Positions 1 through 8,712 of a DNA stretch of 64,000 bases are shown piece after piece. The stretch covers positions 24,140-88,139 of the forward strand of contig NZ_BSPC01000057.1 in NCBI RefSeq assembly GCF_030160835.1, in the 5' to 3' direction. The notes beneath the pieces are model-generated. The model did no database searches. It saw only the letters and a list, made by a program, of their open reading frames with translations, and was not told where the DNA came from. Positions within the stretch are counted from its first letter, which is position 1, and each line of letters starts with the position of its first letter. The DNA is from Labrys miyagiensis (GTDB lineage Bacteria; Pseudomonadota; Alphaproteobacteria; Rhizobiales; Labraceae). A program made the translations under genes and the position numbers.

Positions 1-646
1 TGGCGGGCGCGCCGATCTGGCTTTGCGGCTCCAGCCCGATGCCTTGCGCTTCCAGGCTGCGATGGTCGACGCGCGCATCGATGTCGAGCTCGGCCAGGCG
101 TTGATTGGCAAGCTCTGCCCAGCGTTCTCGCCAGTGCTCGACCATGTCGGTGCGGTTCCAGTCCCGCACCTTTGGGCCGAAGCCTATCTCGTCCCCATCA
201 ACGTCCAGCCGGCGCATGGTCAGCATGACATGGGCATGGGGTTTGGGCATGCCGTCTTCGGAAAAATCCCAATGCACGTTGAGATCGGCGATCATCCCCT
301 GGTCGACGAACTCGGCCTGCACGAAGTCGCGGGCCAGCGCGATGCCCTGCGCCTGGCTCAGTTCGCGCGGCAGGGAGAATTCGACCTCGCGGGCAAGCTG
401 GGCGTCCTTGCGGATCTCGAAGGTCTCGACATCGTTCCACAGCCGCTCGCGGTCGCGCCAAACCTCGGGTGCGTTCGCTGGCAGCATGACCTCGGAATGC
501 AAGACGCCGCGCTTGGCCGAGAAGTCATGGCTGCGCTCGAGGCGCTCGTCGCGCAAGCGCGAGGCCGAGCGGTAGGCGGCGGAAGCCACCGCGCTGGAGC
601 CGGATTTGCGGCCAATGACCTTGACGTGAAGATGATAGATCGCCAT
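1..646 (-). CDS. MobA/MobL-family relaxase, N-terminal part (runs off the window)
   Basis: This is the N-terminal ~215 residues of a MOBQ-type relaxase, which nicks the transfer origin and leads the strand during conjugation. It starts MAIYHLHVKVIGRKSG, has a Tyr near residue 25 (SAVASAAYRSASRL) where the nicking tyrosine of this family lies, and carries the metal-binding histidine motif PHAHVMLTMR at about residues 157-166. The stretch WNDVETFEIRKDAQLAREV is also typical of the family. The start is the ATG at 646, and the 3' end lies beyond base 1. It is divergent from the traC/traD-like genes, the usual arrangement around an oriT, so an oriT may lie between 647 and 815. Motif recognition is firm; the remainder of the protein cannot be seen. 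Confidence 0.9.
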   Translation of the reverse strand, partial: MAIYHLHVKVIGRKSGSSAVASAAYRSASRLRDERLERSHDFSAKRGVLHSEVMLPANAPEVWRDRERLWNDVETFEIRKDAQLAREVEFSLPRELSQAQGIALARDFVQAEFVDQGMIADLNVHWDFSEDGMPKPHAHVMLTMRRLDVDGDEIGFGPKVRDWNRTDMVEHWRERWAELANQRLAELDIDARVDHRSLEAQGIGLEPQSQIGAPA

Positions 647-818
647 TGCGATCGGATCAGTGCCACGGCCAAGCGAACGTCGGAACGACGTATAAGCGCG
701 CCCTCCCTCGAAAAAATCTCGGGTGGGACCTTCCCGTCCCAGCCTGTCCTGGCAACCCTGGAGCCTTTCGCCGGGCGCTCCCCTATCATCGCTGCATCAA
801 CAGTTTAGGGAGACGATG

Positions 819-1145
819 ATGCGCAAGCCACGGGACTTTGATGCCGAACTGAAGGCTTTGGAAGACAAGGCACGGGAGCTCAAGGGCCGCAAGGTGCAGC
901 AGCTTGGCGAACTTGTGATCGCCACCGGCGCCGATGCCCTCAGCGCCGAGGAACTTGCGGGTGCGTTGATCGTATTGGCAGAGACGAAGGACGTCAGCAG
1001 AAGGGAGGCATGGGCCAGGCGCGGGGCGACGTTTTTTCAGGGGCGAGCACGGCGAATTGCTCCGGCGGCTGATCGCGACACGAACAGCGCTCCGGCGCAG
1101 CTGGGCGGCGCGCAACCGGCATCTGGCGGCACGGGCTCGGCATGA
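819..1145 (+). CDS. traC: TraC-like conjugal transfer accessory protein
   Basis: A 108-residue protein beginning MRKPRDFDAELKALEDKA, a pattern I associate with the small TraC-like proteins encoded next to relaxase genes in alphaproteobacterial conjugative elements. The N-terminal half is a charged helical, coiled-coil-like segment; the C-terminal tail is Ala/Gly-rich and probably disordered. Two adjacent ATGs exist (816 and 819) after the Shine-Dalgarno-like AGGGAG; I chose the second for spacing. It is divergent from the relaxase and followed one base later by the traD-like gene, so the two probably form one operon. Its exact role is unknown; relaxosome accessory function is inferred from context. 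Confidence 0.7.
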   Translation: MRKPRDFDAELKALEDKARELKGRKVQQLGELVIATGADALSAEELAGALIVLAETKDVSRREAWARRGATFFQGRARRIAPAADRDTNSAPAQLGGAQPASGGTGSA

Positions 1146-1146
1146 C

Positions 1147-1365
1147 ATGCGCACTTGGCAGGTCGAGCGCCGCCAGCGCACACAGCATCTCATCGAATTG
1201 GGCGGTCTCGTCGTCAAGGCTGGGATCGTGGACCTGACCGGCGACGACCGCGCCATGATCTATGGTGCGGCGCTCTGGATGGCCGACAAGCTTCGAAGCG
1301 ATCAAGGTGAACAGGCGCGGGCACTCTGGGCGGCAAAGGGAAGGCAGGCGTTCGGAAACGAGTGA
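1147..1365 (+). CDS. traD: TraD-like conjugal transfer protein
   Basis: A 72-residue protein starting MRTWQVERRQRTQHLIELGG and continuing GLVVKAGIVDLTGDDRAMIY, which matches the short TraD family of rhizobial conjugation regions (basic N-terminus, then the conserved ELGGLVVKAG block). This is not the large VirD4-type coupling protein that shares the name. The ATG follows the traC-like stop codon by one base, suggesting translational coupling. A longer reading from a TTG at 1057 is possible but would overlap the traC-like gene for 89 bases, so I prefer the short form. Confidence 0.72.
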   Translation: MRTWQVERRQRTQHLIELGGLVVKAGIVDLTGDDRAMIYGAALWMADKLRSDQGEQARALWAAKGRQAFGNE

Positions 1366-1609
1366 AGCATCAGCATCGTCAGACGACAACCGAGCGCTTT
1401 CAGGCCGGTGTCAAAGACCTTGGAGGCCAGCCCCTGGCCAGTTTCGGGATCGACACCGATAGGGTCCAACATTCAAATCTCGGGCAAATAAAAAATTCTT
1501 TTCATGCCAAAAGTTAAATTGATTTATCGATCGAGGCGTCTCTTGCAGCCCGTGCCAGGCATGCAAATACTACCTTTACGGACAGCATTTTCTGTGAGCC
1601 GCTGGGGAC

Positions 1610-1912
1610 ATGATGAGTGTGATTGATTACGAAGAGTTGGTGGATATTGTCACCACAAGCGCAGACAACGACAAGGCGCTTGGAAACAGGGATATCACGC
1701 AGGCGACTAAACTTGGACCGATGCCGCTGTGGCGAGCCGTGCGGATGGTGCTTGTCGATTGGGTGCTTGGCTCCAAGCGGCAGATGGAGGCCCAGATCCT
1801 CAGAGATCAGGGCGCTTCATTGATGGATCTGGGAGCGATCCAAGCCGTATACGACCAAGATGATTTCCCCGCGAAGCGCGACCGCGGGTGGCAGGGCAGA
1901 GTGGCGGCTTAG
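1610..1912 (+). CDS. Hypothetical protein, 100 aa
   Basis: I do not recognise this protein. It begins MMSVIDYEELVDIV, is soluble and mixed charge, with no signal peptide or membrane segment. A central segment (LGPMPLWRAVRMVLVDWVLG) is hydrophobic but not a clean transmembrane helix. The start follows GGGGAC, a weak ribosome site. It stands alone between the conjugation genes and a decayed region. Confidence 0.5.
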   Translation: MMSVIDYEELVDIVTTSADNDKALGNRDITQATKLGPMPLWRAVRMVLVDWVLGSKRQMEAQILRDQGASLMDLGAIQAVYDQDDFPAKRDRGWQGRVAA

Positions 1913-2238
1913 GCCGCCATTCCCATCGCCCTCACCGGCTTCAGCTCAAGGACCACTTGTCGTTCCTGCTTGTCGGCATTGGCAGCGGGCAAGACGATCT
2001 TGTCGAGCGGAACGGCGTGGCTGGACAACGTGGCTTCACGACTCTGACGCTGAGTAAACCGGCCGCTGTTAACATGCGTGGCGTCGACGTAGGTTGAGTC
2101 ACGACCAGGGCGAGGCAGCTGCCCACGACCGTCACCAAGCGGCGTGACCAGCTCTTTCGTTTGGAGGCCTCCGGCCCGGCGCCATCTTTGTCGTCGAGAA
2201 TGGTGAGGGACTGGTGTGAGGTTGAGGAAGGATCGATC
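1913..2238. other. Intergenic stretch without a supported gene
   Basis: Open frames exist on both strands here, but none has a recognisable product, a good ribosome site or a plausible composition. It may be eroded coding sequence. Confidence 0.4.
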
Positions 2239-2538
2239 GTGAGGATCGAGATTACAGTTCCCATATCCGGGGGGACCATATTTGTCAGAGGCAGTGGTGA
2301 AGGGGGCAGCGGCGGTGCCCATCGCGGCGGTGACGAAGGCGTAGTCCACGGGGAGGGTGACGAAGACGGCGGAGGCCCTTCTCGCTTCCCAGGCGGGTTT
2401 GGCGGACATTCCTACTCAGGAACGCCAGTTCACGGTGGCCCAGACTTTTGGACAACTCTATTATTCTGGGTAGTTGTCGGCCTGGTGATCCTGTTCGTGA
2501 TGATGTTTTTTCAGGGCCGCGGGAGGCGGGGAAATTGA
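2239..2538 (+). CDS. Small Gly-rich protein with C-terminal membrane anchor
   Basis: A tentative gene of 99 residues. A GTG start (VRIEITVPISGG) is preceded at good spacing by GAGGAAGG. The middle is very rich in Gly, Asp and His; the end has one clear transmembrane helix (FWTTLLFWVVVGLVILFVMM) followed by a basic tail (QGRGRRGN). This suggests a tail-anchored inner-membrane protein with a soluble low-complexity head. I do not recognise a family, and the 3' part overlaps a decayed reading frame on the other strand. Confidence 0.4.
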   Translation: MRIEITVPISGGTIFVRGSGEGGSGGAHRGGDEGVVHGEGDEDGGGPSRFPGGFGGHSYSGTPVHGGPDFWTTLLFWVVVGLVILFVMMFFQGRGRRGN

Positions 2539-2790
2539 TCTGTCGGCCTTGGTCGGCGGGCGGCTGCTGTACGCCTCTGCCTGGCGCCGCACCTGGCCCG
2601 TCGGCTCGATCCTGACGCCCCCGAACCGATCCTGGAAGGCCTGCGCCGCCTCTTCCGTCTTGAAGCCGAAAATTACGTGCTCGGTTTCGCCGTGGCCTAT
2701 GCTGTGCTGCCGCGGTGCGTCGCGCAGCGTTCGATAGAAGTTGAAGACCGCATGATAAGTACGGGATGCCCCTTAAGATGGCCGCCAACC
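2461..2790 (-). pseudogene. Possible C-terminal gene remnant (no start codon)
   Basis: An open frame without any credible start reads YHAVFNFYRTLRDAPRQHSI, then GHGETEHVIFGFKTEEAAQA and FQDRFGGVRIEPTGQV. The amino-acid pattern looks like real protein, possibly the tail of a larger gene whose 5' part is missing. Family unknown. The low confidence reflects the absence of a start and the antisense overlap with the Gly-rich gene. Confidence 0.27.
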
Positions 2791-3042
2791 GACTTGCGGG
2801 AGTCAGGGAGCCGCAAAGTCCAAGGCTGGCTAGGGCTTCAGCTATTTTCGGAAATGGCGCTCAGTGAATCTCTGAGTCCATTTATGGGGCTGCCTTATTG
2901 GCGCCTACGCTGTCCGACTGATCTGCGGCGCGACGCTGTGAGGCGATCGAGGAAAGGTGCCCAGCACACAAATTGATAGACGTAGCCAAGGTGACGCAAA
3001 AGGAGATGCAATGACGAGATCGACATGCACTGTCGAGATGAT
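2539..3042. other. Mostly eroded region
   Basis: Apart from the antisense remnant noted at 2461-2790, I see no supported gene, RNA or repeat here. Confidence 0.4.
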
Positions 3043-3247
3043 TTACTCGCCTTTGCCTGGCGTCGACCGATTACCGCTTCGTAGTTCCTCCAGAACCTCC
3101 TGAAGCACGGCACGGATCAAGGTCAACTCGTCGCTGATTTCGTTCGCAGCGGTGATAGCGCTGGCCTTGCCCATCCGGGAAGCCAGAAGCCTGTCCGTTT
3201 GGCGTTCCTCAATGAGCTTTTTTGGTGTCTTCAAAAAAATCAGCCAT
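3043..3247 (-). pseudogene. Small helical protein gene with a frameshift in a T7 run
   Basis: A clear ribosome site (AAAGGA) precedes ATG at 3247, but the frame MADFFEDTKKAH hits a stop after 12 codons. Removing one T from the T7 run at 3239-3233 gives MADFLKTPKKLIEERQTDRL and a continuous 67-residue protein ending RSGNRSTPGKGE. The main body is predicted helical. Either the gene is broken, the base is a sequencing error, or slippage on the T7 run makes the product. In the as-read sequence the only continuous form would start at a TTG at 3234. Confidence 0.5.
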
Positions 3248-3375
3248 TGTCATCGTTCCTTTGCAAAGGCAGACGCGTCGCTGGCCGCTAGCGGGTTAAG
3301 AAAATATTGATGGAAAATATTCGACCATGACGACTTGCCTTTTCCAACCGCAGGACCTCTTCGAGAAGTGAGACT

Positions 3376-3627
3376 ATGAGCGCGGACGATGACCGGGAGC
3401 GGATCTACCAGGCGCTGCAAAAGATCCTCGAGGGCTTCTTCGAGGGTCACAACGTCCAGGGCGACGAGCGGCTTGAATATCTGAGACGGCTGAGTAGATT
3501 CTGGCTGGCGCGGTCGCCAATGCCCGCCCCGTCGCGAGTCAAGATCGGCAGCGAGGCCGACATCACTCGCATGTGGGCCGCCCACGAGAAGAAGCGCAAG
3601 GCCAAGAAGCCGAAGGTGCGAAAATGA
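3376..3627 (+). CDS. Hypothetical protein, 83 aa, basic C-terminus
   Basis: Unknown protein starting MSADDDRERIYQALQKILEG. The N-terminal half is an amphipathic helix region; the C-terminus is strongly basic (KKRKAKKPKVRK), possibly nucleic-acid binding. It is divergent from the frameshifted small gene at 3043-3247, with 128 bases between their starts that could hold shared promoters. Confidence 0.55.
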   Translation: MSADDDRERIYQALQKILEGFFEGHNVQGDERLEYLRRLSRFWLARSPMPAPSRVKIGSEADITRMWAAHEKKRKAKKPKVRK

Positions 3628-3677
3628 AATGACGCGATGTTCCACGAGCGGATATGGCCCTACAGGACCGCAAGTCG

Positions 3678-4058
3678 TCACTCCTTTGAACGCTTCAGGG
3701 CGTCGTGCGCTGCCAAGAATGCTTGACGACCCGCGGGTGTGCCGCAGTAGACGGTAATCTGAACCAATACCTCCTTGATTTCATCGACCGTCGCACCGCT
3801 GGCAAGCGCCGCATTTATGTATATGCCAAGCTCTTGAAAGCGGCCGAGCCGTCCGAGAATTCCAAGCGTCAGCAGACTGCGGGTTTTTTGGTCAAGGCCG
3901 GGACGACTCCACGCATAACCCCAAGCCAATTCGGTAACCGCTCGTTGAAACGTCATCATGAACTCATCAGAATTGGCGAGATTTGCATCAACATACTTCT
4001 CGCCGAGCACCTGCTTCCGCTTCTTGAGGCCCCTCTTAAACAAATCGCTATCCGCCAT
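3678..4058 (-). CDS. Carboxymuconolactone decarboxylase-family protein
   Basis: 126 residues related to 4-carboxymuconolactone decarboxylase (PcaC) and the AhpD-like fold. Diagnostic stretches are RGLKKRKQVLGEKYVDANLA, AWGYAWSRPGLDQKTRSLLT and ITVYCGTPAGRQAF. The catalytic CxxC of AhpD peroxidases is absent, so a decarboxylase-like or unknown activity is more likely than peroxidase. The ATG at 4058 follows GGAGGAG; a longer frame lacks a ribosome site. No other beta-ketoadipate pathway gene is nearby, so PcaC itself is not assured. Confidence 0.85.
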   Translation of the reverse strand: MADSDLFKRGLKKRKQVLGEKYVDANLANSDEFMMTFQRAVTELAWGYAWSRPGLDQKTRSLLTLGILGRLGRFQELGIYINAALASGATVDEIKEVLVQITVYCGTPAGRQAFLAAHDALKRSKE

Positions 4059-4252
4059 TGCCGACTCCTCCTCTGCCGAAGACTTTTGAAGTGACGGTCG
4101 AGCGTAGCGATTCTTGAAGGATAAGACCAAGCGGTCTGTGACCGCTTTGGGTCGATCGCGACGGGCGTAGCCGTGGCGCGTCCCCTGAAACGGTTGTCAT
4201 ACATTTACGCAGGAAGGTGCGCTCGAACACAGCTAGGCTTCTGAAAGGTAAT

Positions 4253-4364
4253 CTAAACCGAGCAATCCTCTTCACGAGCCGATGGGGCGGCCGCGAGATG
4301 GTAGCGGTATGGATCCAGCGTACCACCCGACCCTTCCCTTCGTAGCGCCCCCTTGGCCATAAGC
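4253..4364 (-). pseudogene. 3' part of small gene interrupted by the IS21 element
   Basis: This codes for the C-terminal 34 residues (AKGALRREGSGGTLDPYRYH and on to a TAG stop) of a gene whose 5' part lies at 7024-7161. Removing the IS and one copy of the 7-bp duplication joins the two parts in frame into an 80-residue protein. The intact relative at 10055-10303 has the matching segment MSKGALLREGAGGIRDPHRY. Confidence 0.82.
4358..4364. repeat. Target-site duplication, left copy (CATAAGC)
   Basis: A 7-bp direct repeat directly abutting the left IS end; the second copy is at 7024-7030. Seven bases is within the range known for IS21-family elements. Confidence 0.85.
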
Positions 4365-4470
4365 TGCGCGCTTCGCAAAAGCTGGACAGTGATTCCGCTA
4401 ATTCCCGGACAGCGTTTTCACTAAAGTCCGGACAGTTTGACGAGGTTGGTCCTCGGCAGCCTGGTTGCCA

Positions 4471-5247
4471 TCAGGGCTGATTGATTTCGGTGTTCTCGGT
4501 GTCGGTCAAGAGGGGCGCGGCTTTTTTCTTTCGCATGCTCTCGCCTTGGAGGGCGATGCGGTGTGCATTGTGCACGATGCGGTCGAGTATGGCGTCGGCG
4601 ACCGTGCTGTCGGCAATCAGGTCGTGCCAGCTTGCCACGGGGACCTGGGCGGTGATCAGGGTGGATTTTCTCTGATAGCGCTCCTCGACTATTTCGAAGA
4701 GGTGGAAGCGCTGCTGATCGGAGAGAGCATGGGTGCCGAAGTCATCGAGGATGAGCAACTGGACGCGGGTGAGCTTGTCGATGAGACGGGGGAAGGAGCC
4801 ATCGAGGCGGGCCAGCGCGAGATCCTCGAACAGGCGGGGCACGCGCACATAGAGCACGGAGTGACCGTGCCTGGCCGCCTGCCTGCCGAAGGCACAGGCC
4901 AGCCATGACTTGCCGGTGCCGGTCTGTCCGGTGAGGATCAGGTTCTCATGGGCGGTGAGCCATTGCCCCTGGGCGAGCGCCATGGTGTTGCGCCGGTCGA
5001 GGCTGCGGGAGGCGGCAAAATCGATATCTTCGATGCAAGCCTGGGCAAAGCGTAGCTTGGCGGAGGCGAGCCTGTTGCGGATGCGCTTGTCGGCCCGCAG
5101 GGTGACCTCGCGGTCGAGCATCAGGCCGAGCCACTCATCGCGGCTCAGCTCATTGGTGCCGGACTGTTCGGCCAATTCGCGCCAGGCGACGGCCATACCG
5201 GTCAGCCCGAGGGCCTGCATCTGGTCGAGAGTTGGGTTTGTCAGCAT
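4471..5247 (-). CDS. istB: IS21-family helper ATPase IstB
   Basis: 258 residues of the DnaC-like AAA+ helper that stimulates IS21 transposition and target choice. The Walker A motif is [17 protein letters not shown], Walker B is LLILDDFG, and the IstB_IS21 N-terminal helical domain starts [19 protein letters not shown]. The ATG at 5247 follows AAGGAAG; a start five codons earlier is less well placed. It follows istA by 11 bases. The reading frame is full length and looks functional. Confidence 0.95.
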   Translation of the reverse strand: MLTNPTLDQMQALGLTGMAVAWRELAEQSGTNELSRDEWLGLMLDREVTLRADKRIRNRLASAKLRFAQACIEDIDFAASRSLDRRNTMALAQGQWLTAHENLILTGQTGTGKSWLACAFGRQAARHGHSVLYVRVPRLFEDLALARLDGSFPRLIDKLTRVQLLILDDFGTHALSDQQRFHLFEIVEERYQRKSTLITAQVPVASWHDLIADSTVADAILDRIVHNAHRIALQGESMRKKKAAPLLTDTENTEINQP

Positions 5248-5258
5248 TCTTGCTTCCT

Positions 5259-6847
5259 TCACTGGTAGTAGGAACGGCCACGGATATTGGTGTGTGCAGG
5301 CGTGGGCGCCGCTTGTTCAGCCTGCGGTTGCTGCCGGTCGAGGCCGGATTTGAGGATGGAGGCGACGGAGGAATAGGCGATGGCATTGATGGTGAGCGCC
5401 CGCTCACAGGCTGCGTCGAGGCGCTGCGATCCGTAGCGCGGCGCCAGCGACAAAATTCCCATGGCCGAGCGGTATCCCTGCTCAGGATGCGGCCTGTCGC
5501 GCATCATGCGCTCGACCAGGATGGCGGCGTTGGGGCCGATCTGGATTGCGCGGCCGATCAGATTGGCCGGCGTGGTGTTGGCGTAGCGCTGATGCGCCTT
5601 GGGCATATGGTCGTTGACGGTGACGTGGCCGGAGCGCTGGGAGCGGCGGACATGGCTGGCGACGCGCTGGTGATCGTGGTCCCTTTCGTTGAATGCACGC
5701 ATTCAACTGTCGGGCGAGGAGATCTCGACCACCCGGTGAGTAAGCCGTACCTGGAGGGTGCATCCGATCAGCCGATGCGGCACCGAGTAGAAGGTCTTGT
5801 CGACCTCGACATGATAGTCGGGATGGACCTTCGCCGCCTTCCATTCCGCATATTCGAAAGGCGTGGCCGGCAAGGGCTTCAGGGCGGCTCGCTCGATCTC
5901 CTCGAACAGTTCGCGGCGGCTTTTGCCGATATGGCGCATCGGGCGGTTGTTCAGGTCCTCGAGCAATTCGGCAATCGCTATGTTGAGGGCAGCCAGCGAG
6001 AAGAAGCTGCGGTTCCTGAGCCGAGCGAGGATCCAGCGCTCGACGATCAGCACCGCGCCTTCGACCTTACCCTTGTCGCGCGGCTTCCGGCTGCGGGTCG
6101 GCAGGATCGTGGTGTCGTAGTGCTCCGCCATGGCGGCAAACGTCGTCGTCAGCGTCGGCTCGAACCACAGGGCTTTGGCCACGCCCGACTTCAGATTATC
6201 GCATACGATTGCCCTGGTGACCCACCATAGAAGGTGAGCGCTCGTACCTGGCCGTCGATCCAGTCCGGCAGCCGCTGGCTGAAGCTGGCATAGGCAAAGG
6301 TCAGGTTGGAGGCGCCCAGCACTGCGACGAAGATCTGGGCCGGATGGATGACGCCGGTCGCCGGATCGACCACCGGCACCGTCGGCCCGGCATAGTCGGT
6401 CTGCATCACGGCGCCTGCCGCGTGCCGATTGCGGAATGCAGCGCTCATTCGCTGCCGGAAGGCGGCAACCCGATCACAGAACCAGGTGAAGCCGTAACCG
6501 TCGGGATGGCAGGCGCGGTATTCCTGCCATAGAAGCGTCAGCGTCACGCCTTTGCGCTTCAACTCCCGGACGACCAGCGCCCAGTCCGGCTCGCTCAGAT
6601 CCCGCGGCGGTCGGCCGACACGGCCGAACAGCAGCCGCTCCAGCTTTGCATCTTCATCCGAGCCGGCCGGCAAGGGCCATGAAAGCCCGGCTTCCCGAGA
6701 CCGTAGCAAATAGGTGGAAACCGAGCTCTTGCCGATCTTCAGCCGCTCGGCAATCTCACGCACCGAAAGACCCTCTTCGTGGGTCAGACGCAGGATCGTC
6801 CGGATGTCCCTCACGCTCGTTCGTCTTGCTTGCTTCCGTCTCGGCAT
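5259..6847 (-). pseudogene. istA: IS21-family transposase IstA, frameshifted and with an in-frame stop
   Basis: DDE-type transposase of the IS21 family. The N-terminus (MPRRKQARRTSVRDIRTILR) carries a helix-turn-helix (GLSVREIAERLKIGKSSVST), and the DDE core begins AVMQTDYAGPTVPV. Two lesions split it. Near 6217-6227 one base is missing from a G run (YGG then a shifted frame); restoring a G would give the expected YGGVTRAIVCDNLKSG. A TGA at 5703-5705 sits inside a 20-bp perfect palindrome where the family normally passes straight from VVEI to HQRVASH. The C-terminus (SRSYYQ-like end, here RGRSYYQ) is preserved. It therefore reads as an inactive transposase. Confidence 0.88.
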
Positions 6848-7023
6848 CGACTCTCTCAACATTCTCGTGAGAGGCCTCATTGCCAGAACGGCGCTGCCGC
6901 GAACCAACCGTCACACCGCCGCCGGAAACTGTCCGGGAATTAGCGGAATCGCTGTCCGGGAATTACTGAAAGCCTTGTCCGGAGATTACCGGAAATCCTG
7001 TCCGGACTTTTCCGAAACCCGCA

Positions 7024-7030
7024 CATAAGC
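7024..7030. repeat. Target-site duplication, right copy (CATAAGC)
   Basis: Right-hand copy of the 7-bp repeat that flanks the IS21 element; see the left copy. Confidence 0.85.
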
Positions 7031-7161
7031 ATCGAGACTTGCGGGTTAATGCGCTGACCGAAGCGGTTGTCGGGGCCAAAAATCCTGTCGGTCAGCTCCA
7101 TCATCGTCATTCCAGGACGGGCCTGCAGAAGACTTTGTATCTGCTCTATGTAACTGATCAC
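7024..7161 (-). pseudogene. 5' part of small gene interrupted by the IS21 element
   Basis: Encodes 46 residues from a GTG start (VISYIEQIQSLLQARPGMTM) through RFGQRINPQVSMLM, at which point the IS begins. The fragment parallels MANYREQIQNRLQMRPGMTV and RFGQRINPQVLILM of the intact relative at 10055-10303. The block PGMTVKELTDAIFGPENRFG resembles a small winged-helix or helix-turn-helix unit, but I cannot name the family. Confidence 0.82.
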
Positions 7162-7438
7162 TGCACCGTTCCTGTTGAAGACCTCAACGCGAGGCTCTTC
7201 AAGGCCTCCCACCGAGCAGAAGCCCCACGAGCAAAAAAAGCGATGGCAAGGCGATGAATTGCAAGTCACCGCGTTGGCGGCTTATGGTTCGGCTGATCAA
7301 AACCAGTCCCGGGCGGCATATGGCAGCCCAGTCCAGTCGGAACACCCTCAGCAGCCTTGCATGCATTTGCTCGCTCGATCGCTTGCGTAGGCGATGACTG
7401 GCATGATGAGAGGTGTGCGGACGCGACGGCCTACCTCA

Positions 7439-7729
7439 TCAGGTCGGCGACACCGCGAGCCATTTGGAGATGATTGCCTCACCCTTGGGACCCAATCCTT
7501 GGATTATCCGAAGATTCAATTGTCGAACTTGAGTGGCGGTCGGCTGCCAGTGCGGCGGTCGCGCTTCGTCCGCCGGATACAGGGCTTGCCAGAGCGAGTT
7601 CAGCAGACGCCTCTCTGCGACGATGTTCGGGCAAAAATCAGCCAGAGTTGCCATTGGCAGGGGACTTTCACCAATATTCTCTAGGTGGCTAAATTCTATC
7701 AGCCTTTGCTGGCGGCGCGCTCGGCGCAT
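7439..7729 (-). CDS. Hypothetical protein, ~96 aa
   Basis: A possible gene read from the ATG at 7729 (MRRARRQQRLIEFSHLENIG). The sequence has a normal amino-acid balance (ALYPADEARPPHWQPTATQV, LRIIQGLGPKGEAIISKWLA) with no signal peptide or membrane helix. I do not recognise it and saw no strong ribosome site, so it could be chance or a fragment. Confidence 0.4.
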   Translation of the reverse strand: MRRARRQQRLIEFSHLENIGESPLPMATLADFCPNIVAERRLLNSLWQALYPADEARPPHWQPTATQVRQLNLRIIQGLGPKGEAIISKWLAVSPT

Positions 7730-7838
7730 TAGGTCAATCGAGCCCTCACTTGGTGGCAACGCTGCTGACTAAAGGAGGGGTGAGGACTCAAGGTCTCACC
7801 CAATTAGCTAATCGGCAACGAGTTGCAGCATGAAGGGG

Positions 7839-8378
7839 CTAGCCCGTGACGCGGTACACGCTCGCCCTACCTATCCCAAGCCGCTTCGCAATCTCCGTCG
7901 CCCCCAAGCCGTTGCCCTGCATCTCTTTCACTTTGGCAGTATCGATAGTTGGGCGCCGCCCTTTATAAACACCTGCCGCCTTCGCCTTAGCGATGCCTTC
8001 CATCTGGCGCTCCTTGCGCAGGTTCGTTTCGAACTCGGCAAAGACGCCAAGCATGTCCAGGAAGGCTTTGCCGGCGGCGGTGCTGGTGTCGATCGGCTGC
8101 TCAGTCGCTTTCAGCGCCACCCCTCTGGCCTTGAGGGCGCGAACGATGTCCTGCAGGTCTCCGATGCTGCGAGCCAGGCGATCGATACGGGTCACCATCA
8201 GTGTGTCGCCGGAGAGGAGAAAGGTAAGCAGCGTATCGAGCTCCGCCCTGCCCTCTCGGCTCGTACCGGAACGCTTCTCTTTGCGGATGACTTCGCAGCC
8301 CGCTTTGCGGAGAGCCTCAATCTGGATAGTCAGATCCTGATCTGTGGTGCTGACGCGTGCATAGCCGTACATGGTCAT
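7839..8378 (-). CDS. Serine recombinase of the resolvase/invertase family
   Basis: 179 residues with the full catalytic domain of small serine recombinases: MYGYARVSTTDQDL contains the nucleophilic Ser (YARVS), followed by RSGTSREGRAELDTLL, DTLMVTRIDRLARSIGDL and the helix E region. A C-terminal helix-turn-helix is present (LGATEIAKRLGIGRASVYRV). Such proteins resolve transposon cointegrates, resolve plasmid multimers or invert DNA. No Tn3-type transposase or inverted repeats are beside it, so it is probably a remnant of a transposon or a plasmid resolution gene. ATG at 8378 or two codons later at 8372; both keep the whole domain. Confidence 0.93.
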   Translation of the reverse strand: MTMYGYARVSTTDQDLTIQIEALRKAGCEVIRKEKRSGTSREGRAELDTLLTFLLSGDTLMVTRIDRLARSIGDLQDIVRALKARGVALKATEQPIDTSTAAGKAFLDMLGVFAEFETNLRKERQMEGIAKAKAAGVYKGRRPTIDTAKVKEMQGNGLGATEIAKRLGIGRASVYRVTG

Positions 8379-8712
8379 TCGCTGGCATCCGTCTCGTTTG
8401 GTTCTAGACCCTTTCTCCATACCGTTCTCATAATACAAACGTAAACCCAAATAAGACGCAGAAAGTGTCTCATGTGATTGTCTCGCTGGGGTGAATCCAC
8501 ACGGTACACGTCAACGAACAAACGCGGGCCGTTTGCATACCAGGCGGTTGAGTTGCGGAGAGCAGCGGGAGGGCTGATCGATTCTGCGAAGGTAACTCGG
8601 AAGAAGATCCTGTGGCGCAAAGAGCGCGCCCTGTTCTTGGGCGATTGATATCGGCCTGCGCCATGCTAAAAAGCGGAGCATGGTTCTACGATGTTATGTT
8701 CGGGTGAAAGCC
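8379..8712. other. Intergenic region upstream of the resolvase
   Basis: No supported gene. It should contain the resolvase promoter and possibly its res site, but I could not define repeats confidently. Confidence 0.35.

Larger units (their letters stand above)
4365..7023 (-). mobile_element. IS21-family insertion sequence (istA frameshifted, istB intact)
   Basis: A complete element of 2659 bp. Its tips are related inverted repeats: the left reads inward TGCGCGCTTCGCAAAAG and the right TGCGGGTTTCGGAAAAG. Inside the tips lie multiple terminal repeats of the TCCGGACAG type, about three at the left (4383-4435) and four at the right (6924-7007), as expected for IS21 transposase binding. It contains istA then istB on the minus strand and is bounded by the CATAAGC duplication. 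Because istA is damaged, the element is probably immobile unless complemented by another copy. Confidence 0.92.

Noticed and set aside
1909-2409. 166-codon minus-strand frame
   Set aside because: No ribosome site, no recognisable sequence, overlaps the Gly-rich gene; no support.
5232-6230. 332-codon plus-strand frame across the IS21 element
   Set aside because: Opposite istA, whose reading is well supported despite its lesions.
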